Program-made: the position numbers and the translations under genes
The notes under the pieces: generated by a model
What the model saw: the letters and a program-made list of their open reading frames with translations, nothing else
The model's database searches: none
What the model was told of the DNA's origin: nothing
Source: Candidatus Rokuibacteriota bacterium
Lineage (GTDB): Bacteria > Methylomirabilota > Methylomirabilia > Rokubacteriales > CSP1-6
Assembly: GCA_016206385.1 (NCBI GenBank)
Contig: JACQRS010000135.1
Coordinates: 1 to 7,886, forward strand
Direction of reading: 5' to 3'
Length of the DNA: 7,886 nucleotides
Shown here: piece by piece, positions 5,023-7,886 of the stretch
Layout: the number at the start of each line of letters is the position of its first letter
How positions within the stretch are numbered: the stretch's first letter is position 1

Positions 5023-6432
5023 CTAGTAGGCGTTCCGGTTGCGGAAGCCGTTCCAGAGGGTGAGCCAGAGGATGTTGAGGTCGAAGAGAAGAGACCAGCG
5101 TTCGATGTATTCGAGGTCGTACTCGATCCGCCATTCGAGAGCGGAGCTGAGGGGAATGTCACCGCGCCACCCCTTGACCTGGGCCCAGCCAGTGATCCCG
5201 GACTTCACCTTGTGCCGGAGCATGTAGCCGGGAATCTCTCGTCTGAACTGCTCCACAAAGACTGGCCGCTCAGGCCGAGGCCCGACCAGGCTCATCTCCC
5301 CCTTGAGGACGTTGAAGAGCTGAGGAAGCTCATCCAGGCTCCACGATCGGAGGAGGGTGCCCAGGCGGGTGCGGCGAGGGTCGCCCGGGGAAGCCCAGAC
5401 GGGACCAGTCTCGGCTTCGGCATCCAGTTGCATCGTCCGGAACTTGAGCATCCAGAAACGCTGCCCGTCGAGTCCCATTCGCTCCTGGCGGTAGAGCACG
5501 GGCGCGCCCGAGGTGAACCTGATGGCCAGTGCGATCAGCAGCATCAGCGGGGCAGCCAGGAGGAGCGCCAGGCTTCCAAAAGTGAGATCGAACCCCCGCT
5601 TGAGGACGAGGTTCCACCCATGGAGGGGGGATTCTCGCAAGTGAATAAAGGGAAGACCCTCGAACTCCTCCACGCCTCCCCGGAGGCTCGCGAAGCGCAG
5701 GAAGTCCGGGACGAAATGGATCGCCACCGGGTCATCGCCGATCTCGTCGAGAATGAGCGGGAGCCTCGCGTAATCCTCATGGGGGAGGGCGAGGATCACA
5801 CGGTCCACGGTGAGCCGCTCCATGACGCTCCGGAGATCGCCGTAACCGCCGAGCCGCTTGACGGCTGAGTCGGTAGCGTCCTTCTCGTCCCCCACGAGCC
5901 CCGCGACCTGAAGCCCGACATCCGGCCGCTGGCCGAGGCGCTCCACCACGGTTCGGGCCAGCTCGCCGGAGCCAACGATGAGGGCATAGCGGAGGTTGTA
6001 ACCCCGCCGGCGGGCGAAGCGAAGCGCCTCACGGAACACGGCCCGAGACAGGCTCACGGACACCACGGAGAGCACCCAGAAGTACAGGATCACCAGCCGG
6101 GAGAACTCGAAGGAGCGGAAGAAGAACTCCATCACCGCCACGAGGACGAGGCAGCCGAGGCTCGACGCCTTGGCGATGTCGATCCACTCGGCGAGTCTGG
6201 ATTTGAGCCGGCGCGGCCGGTAGAGACCGAAGGCTCTGAACGCCACCGCCCAAACGACGGCGATCGGTACGACCAAGACCAGGTACGGACCGAGGGGCGG
6301 GGTCCCCTGGTACACCGGGATCGGACCGAGGAAGAACCGGAGGTAGTAGGCCAGCACCCAGCTCCCGGTGATCAAGAGCAGGTCGCCGAGCAGCGTCAGG
6401 TGCTCGAAGAGCCGGGAGTGCGCCTTCAGCAC
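5023..6432 (-). CDS. Undecaprenyl-phosphate sugar-1-phosphate transferase (WcaJ/WbaP-type, polyprenyl glycosylphosphotransferase)
   Basis: The enzyme starts polysaccharide repeat-unit assembly by moving a sugar-1-phosphate from a nucleotide sugar to undecaprenyl phosphate at the inner membrane. The 469-residue protein has four N-terminal membrane helices (about 12–35, 50–70, 88–106, 110–130). A cytosolic Rossmann-like CoA_binding_3 region follows at about 147–245 (YALIVGSGELARTVVERL). The catalytic domain (about 275–469) has the membrane hairpin LKRGFDLTFGSLALLLAAPL, MLKFRTM, SLDELPQLFNVLKGEMSLVGPRPERP with the Asp367-Glu368 pair, and SGITGWAQVKGWRGD. The start is GTG 6432, backed by GGGAGGAG 8 nt upstream and an N-terminus typical of the family. 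An open frame continues upstream to 7032, but that stretch is the glycosyltransferase gene read in another frame. The gene overlaps the glycosyltransferase by 7 nt. The first sugar (glucose, galactose or other) cannot be told. Confidence 0.93.
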   Translation of the reverse strand: MLKAHSRLFEHLTLLGDLLLITGSWVLAYYLRFFLGPIPVYQGTPPLGPYLVLVVPIAVVWAVAFRAFGLYRPRRLKSRLAEWIDIAKASSLGCLVLVAVMEFFFRSFEFSRLVILYFWVLSVVSVSLSRAVFREALRFARRRGYNLRYALIVGSGELARTVVERLGQRPDVGLQVAGLVGDEKDATDSAVKRLGGYGDLRSVMERLTVDRVILALPHEDYARLPLILDEIGDDPVAIHFVPDFLRFASLRGGVEEFEGLPFIHLRESPLHGWNLVLKRGFDLTFGSLALLLAAPLMLLIALAIRFTSGAPVLYRQERMGLDGQRFWMLKFRTMQLDAEAETGPVWASPGDPRRTRLGTLLRSWSLDELPQLFNVLKGEMSLVGPRPERPVFVEQFRREIPGYMLRHKVKSGITGWAQVKGWRGDIPLSSALEWRIEYDLEYIERWSLLFDLNILWLTLWNGFRNRNAY

Positions 6433-7547
6433 CGGGAAAACTCCTCCCAGCGCCGGGCGACATACGCCGCGATCCGCTCCTTGAAGAGGGGGCGGTCGAA
6501 GGCCTCGGCGTGGGCCCGGAGGGTCTTCGGCTCGAAGCGGTGGGCGTTCGCCTCGAACCGGCGGATCGCCTCGACGAGCGACTCCACGGTCTGCTCGGGG
6601 AAGAGGATGCCGGTGGGCGCTTCCGCGCCCCCGTCGAGAGGCACCACGGTTTCCCGGGCGCCACCCAGGCCGTGGGCGATGACGGGCTTCCCGGATGCCA
6701 TGGCTTCGAGCGGCGCGATGCCGAAGTCTTCGATGGGCGGAAACAGCAGCGCCCGGCAGCGGGAGTAGAGCTCGGCGACTTCCTCGTCCGAGCGCCACCC
6801 CAGGAACTCCACCGTGGGGCCCGCCAAGGCGCGGAGCCGGGCCTCCTCCGGGCCCGAGCCGACCAGAACCAGGCGAAGGCCGAGGCGGTTGGCGGCCTCC
6901 ACGGCCAGGTCCACCCGCTTGTAGGGCGTGAGCGCCGACACCACCAAGTAGAACTCTCCCGGCTCCTCGGCGAGGCGGAAGCGCCGGACATCCACCGGCG
7001 GGTAGATGACATCGGCGCTCCGTCCGTAGCACCGGTGAATCCGCTCAGCGACGAAGCGGGAGATGGCGACAAAGTGGTGGACCCGCCGCGCGGTCACCCG
7101 GTCCCAGCGGCGCAGGGCCGCCGCCACCGGCGGCATGAGGCGCCGCACCCCCCAGGCTGCGCGCGCACCGAAATAATCGTCGTAGCGATCCCAGACGTAG
7201 CGCATCGGGGTCAGGCAGTAGCACAGGTGGAGGGCCCGGGAAGGCGGGCGCACGCCCTTGGCCACGCAGTGGCTCGTCGAGAGCACCAGGTCGTAGCCCC
7301 CGAGGTCGAAGCCGGCGATCGCCCACGGGAAGAGGGGGAGCAGGGAGCGGTAGCGCGCCGCGGCGCCGGGCAGGCGCTGGGCAAACGAGGTGGTGATCCC
7401 CCGGCTCTCGATGGTGGGGGAGACGCTGCCCCGGACGTGGAGGAGGGTAAAGAGGTCCGCATCGGGAAAGAGCTCGCAAAAGACCTCGAGGCAGCGCTCG
7501 CCGCCGCGCATCCCCGTGAGCCAGTCGTGGACCAGCGCCACTCTCAC
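6426..7547 (-). CDS. Glycosyltransferase, GT4 family (GT-B fold)
   Basis: This 373-residue retaining glycosyltransferase probably adds a sugar from a nucleotide donor to a lipid-linked polysaccharide intermediate on the cytoplasmic face. The N-terminal acceptor domain begins MRVALVHDWLTGMRGGER, a common start in exopolysaccharide GT4 enzymes with its Gly-Gly acceptor/donor loop. It continues through LTPMRYVWD and VAISRFVAERIHRCYG. The C-terminal donor domain has VIYPPVDVRRF, LVVSALTPYKRVDLAVEAANRLG and LVLVGSGPEE. It also has the hallmark EX7E motif EDFGIAPLEAMASGKPVIA with Glu273 and Glu281, then GILFPEQTVESLVEAI. The GTG start at 7547 places the first beta strand at the N-terminus, with GGTGAGG a few nt upstream. 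No membrane segment is evident. It lies 27 bp after the epimerase-like gene and overlaps the sugar-phosphate transferase by 7 nt. Donor and acceptor are unknown, though the preceding gene hints at a GDP-linked 6-deoxyhexose. Confidence 0.92.
   Translation of the reverse strand: MRVALVHDWLTGMRGGERCLEVFCELFPDADLFTLLHVRGSVSPTIESRGITTSFAQRLPGAAARYRSLLPLFPWAIAGFDLGGYDLVLSTSHCVAKGVRPPSRALHLCYCLTPMRYVWDRYDDYFGARAAWGVRRLMPPVAAALRRWDRVTARRVHHFVAISRFVAERIHRCYGRSADVIYPPVDVRRFRLAEEPGEFYLVVSALTPYKRVDLAVEAANRLGLRLVLVGSGPEEARLRALAGPTVEFLGWRSDEEVAELYSRCRALLFPPIEDFGIAPLEAMASGKPVIAHGLGGARETVVPLDGGAEAPTGILFPEQTVESLVEAIRRFEANAHRFEPKTLRAHAEAFDRPLFKERIAAYVARRWEEFSRC
6441..6448 (-). promoter_or_regulatory. Shine–Dalgarno of the sugar-phosphate transferase gene
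   Basis: Read on the minus strand, GGGAGGAG runs from 6448 to 6441, leaving an 8-nt spacer to GTG 6432. It is the strongest ribosome site in the window and fixes the start of the transferase. It lies inside the last codons of the upstream glycosyltransferase. Confidence 0.8.
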
Positions 7548-7574
7548 CGGAGCCTCACCGGGCGGAGCTCGCGC

Positions 7575-7886
7575 CTACGGGCCCGCCGCCTTGATGCGGC
7601 GGCGCCAGTACTCGAGCGTGTCGAGAAGGGTCTGCTCGAAGGGGATCTCCGGCCGCCACCCGAGCGCGCTCCGGATCTTTGAGGCATCCCCGAGAAGGTT
7701 CGGGACATCGGAGGGACGAAGTCGATCCGGGTCCTGCTTCACCGCGATCCCAGAGACGGCGGCGTGGCGCAGGAGGAACTCCAGCATCTCCCCGATCGCC
7801 CAGCTCCGCCCCGAGCACAGATTGTAGACCTCGCCGGGCTCCCCTCGCTCCAGGAGGAGCCAGTAGCCGCGGACGATGTCCCGGAC
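7575..7886 (-). CDS. NAD(P)-dependent nucleotide-sugar epimerase/dehydratase, C-terminal part (GDP-4-keto-6-deoxymannose reductase-like; 5' end outside window)
   Basis: Only the last 103 residues are present, reading in from the window edge at 7886. The sequence begins VRDIVRGYWLLLERGEPGEVYNLCSGRSWAIGEML and ends with a helix around LEYWRRRI, stopping with TAG at 7577–7575. The VRD–VYNxCSG segment and RLRPSDVPNLLGDASKIRSALGWRPEIPFEQTLLDTLEYW are typical of extended short-chain dehydrogenases acting on sugar nucleotides. They resemble the GDP-mannose 4,6-dehydratase and GDP-4-keto-6-deoxymannose reductase (Rmd) branches most, and the reductase branch best. The Rossmann GxxGxxG and catalytic YxxxK are outside the window, so the exact reaction is open. 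If Rmd, it would supply GDP-D-rhamnose for the polysaccharide. It lies 27 bp upstream of the glycosyltransferase and probably shares its transcript. Confidence 0.82.
   Translation of the reverse strand, partial: VRDIVRGYWLLLERGEPGEVYNLCSGRSWAIGEMLEFLLRHAAVSGIAVKQDPDRLRPSDVPNLLGDASKIRSALGWRPEIPFEQTLLDTLEYWRRRIKAAGP

Noticed and set aside
4927..5868. Plus-strand open frame of 313 codons opposite the sugar-phosphate transferase
   Set aside because: It is antisense to the conserved catalytic domain and has no recognisable motif; it is a codon-bias shadow.
6433..7032. Upstream 200-residue in-frame extension of the sugar-phosphate transferase
   Set aside because: The extension is Pro/Gly/Arg-rich, with no family resemblance, and overlaps the well-supported glycosyltransferase gene in another frame. 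The strong Shine–Dalgarno before GTG 6432 marks the true start.
6510..7682. Long plus-strand open frame (390 codons) opposite the glycosyltransferase
   Set aside because: It is antisense to two genes with clear motifs, and its translation is low-complexity and rich in Arg, Gly and His with no domain. Such frames arise from GC-rich third positions.
1..7886. CRISPR arrays, tRNA/rRNA genes, insertion sequences, phage or defence genes
   Set aside because: Looked for and not seen. There are no spaced direct repeats, no transposase or integrase motifs, and nearly all sequence is covered by recognised genes.

Overview
This window is GC-rich (clearly above 60 % by eye), gene-dense bacterial DNA. It holds two convergent gene blocks that meet at about 3780. 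Open frames are long on both strands, GTG starts are common, and a dapB–dapL pair makes diaminopimelate (DAP) by the direct aminotransferase route. Together these suggest a Gram-negative, probably uncultured bacterium of a phylum such as Methylomirabilota/Rokubacteria or Desulfobacterota. That placement is inference; the window has no rRNA or other firm marker.

Plus strand, 1–3781: the 3' end of dapB (DAP/lysine pathway), dapL (LL-diaminopimelate aminotransferase), folB (dihydroneopterin aldolase) and folK (HPPK). Spacing is tight: 10 bp, a 4-bp overlap, then a short gap. DapB makes tetrahydrodipicolinate, which DapL turns into LL-DAP for peptidoglycan and lysine. FolB and FolK carry out consecutive steps of folate synthesis. 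About 50 bp further on lies a two-gene regulatory unit: an ECF sigma factor, then after a 1-nt gap a membrane-anchored zinc-type anti-sigma factor with a periplasmic domain of about 170 residues.

Minus strand, 7886–3778: a surface-polysaccharide block, read right to left. It has the C-terminal part of a nucleotide-sugar epimerase/dehydratase (most like GDP-4-keto-6-deoxymannose reductases), a GT4-family glycosyltransferase, a polyprenyl-phosphate sugar-1-phosphate transferase (WcaJ/WbaP type), and an O-antigen ligase/polymerase-like membrane protein. These fit sugar-nucleotide supply, start of the lipid-linked repeat, chain extension and final ligation or polymerisation. The upstream end and any promoter are outside the window.

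The blocks meet tail to tail with overlapping stop codons (TTAG, 3778–3781) and no intergenic DNA. No rRNA, tRNA, CRISPR array, insertion sequence or other mobile element was seen, and I found no clearly new multi-gene system. The most useful leads are the sigma/anti-sigma pair beside a polysaccharide locus, the overlapping convergent stops with GC hairpins just beyond, and unusual active-site regions in FolB (Gln where Glu is normal) and FolK (two longer active-site loops, no loop Trp).
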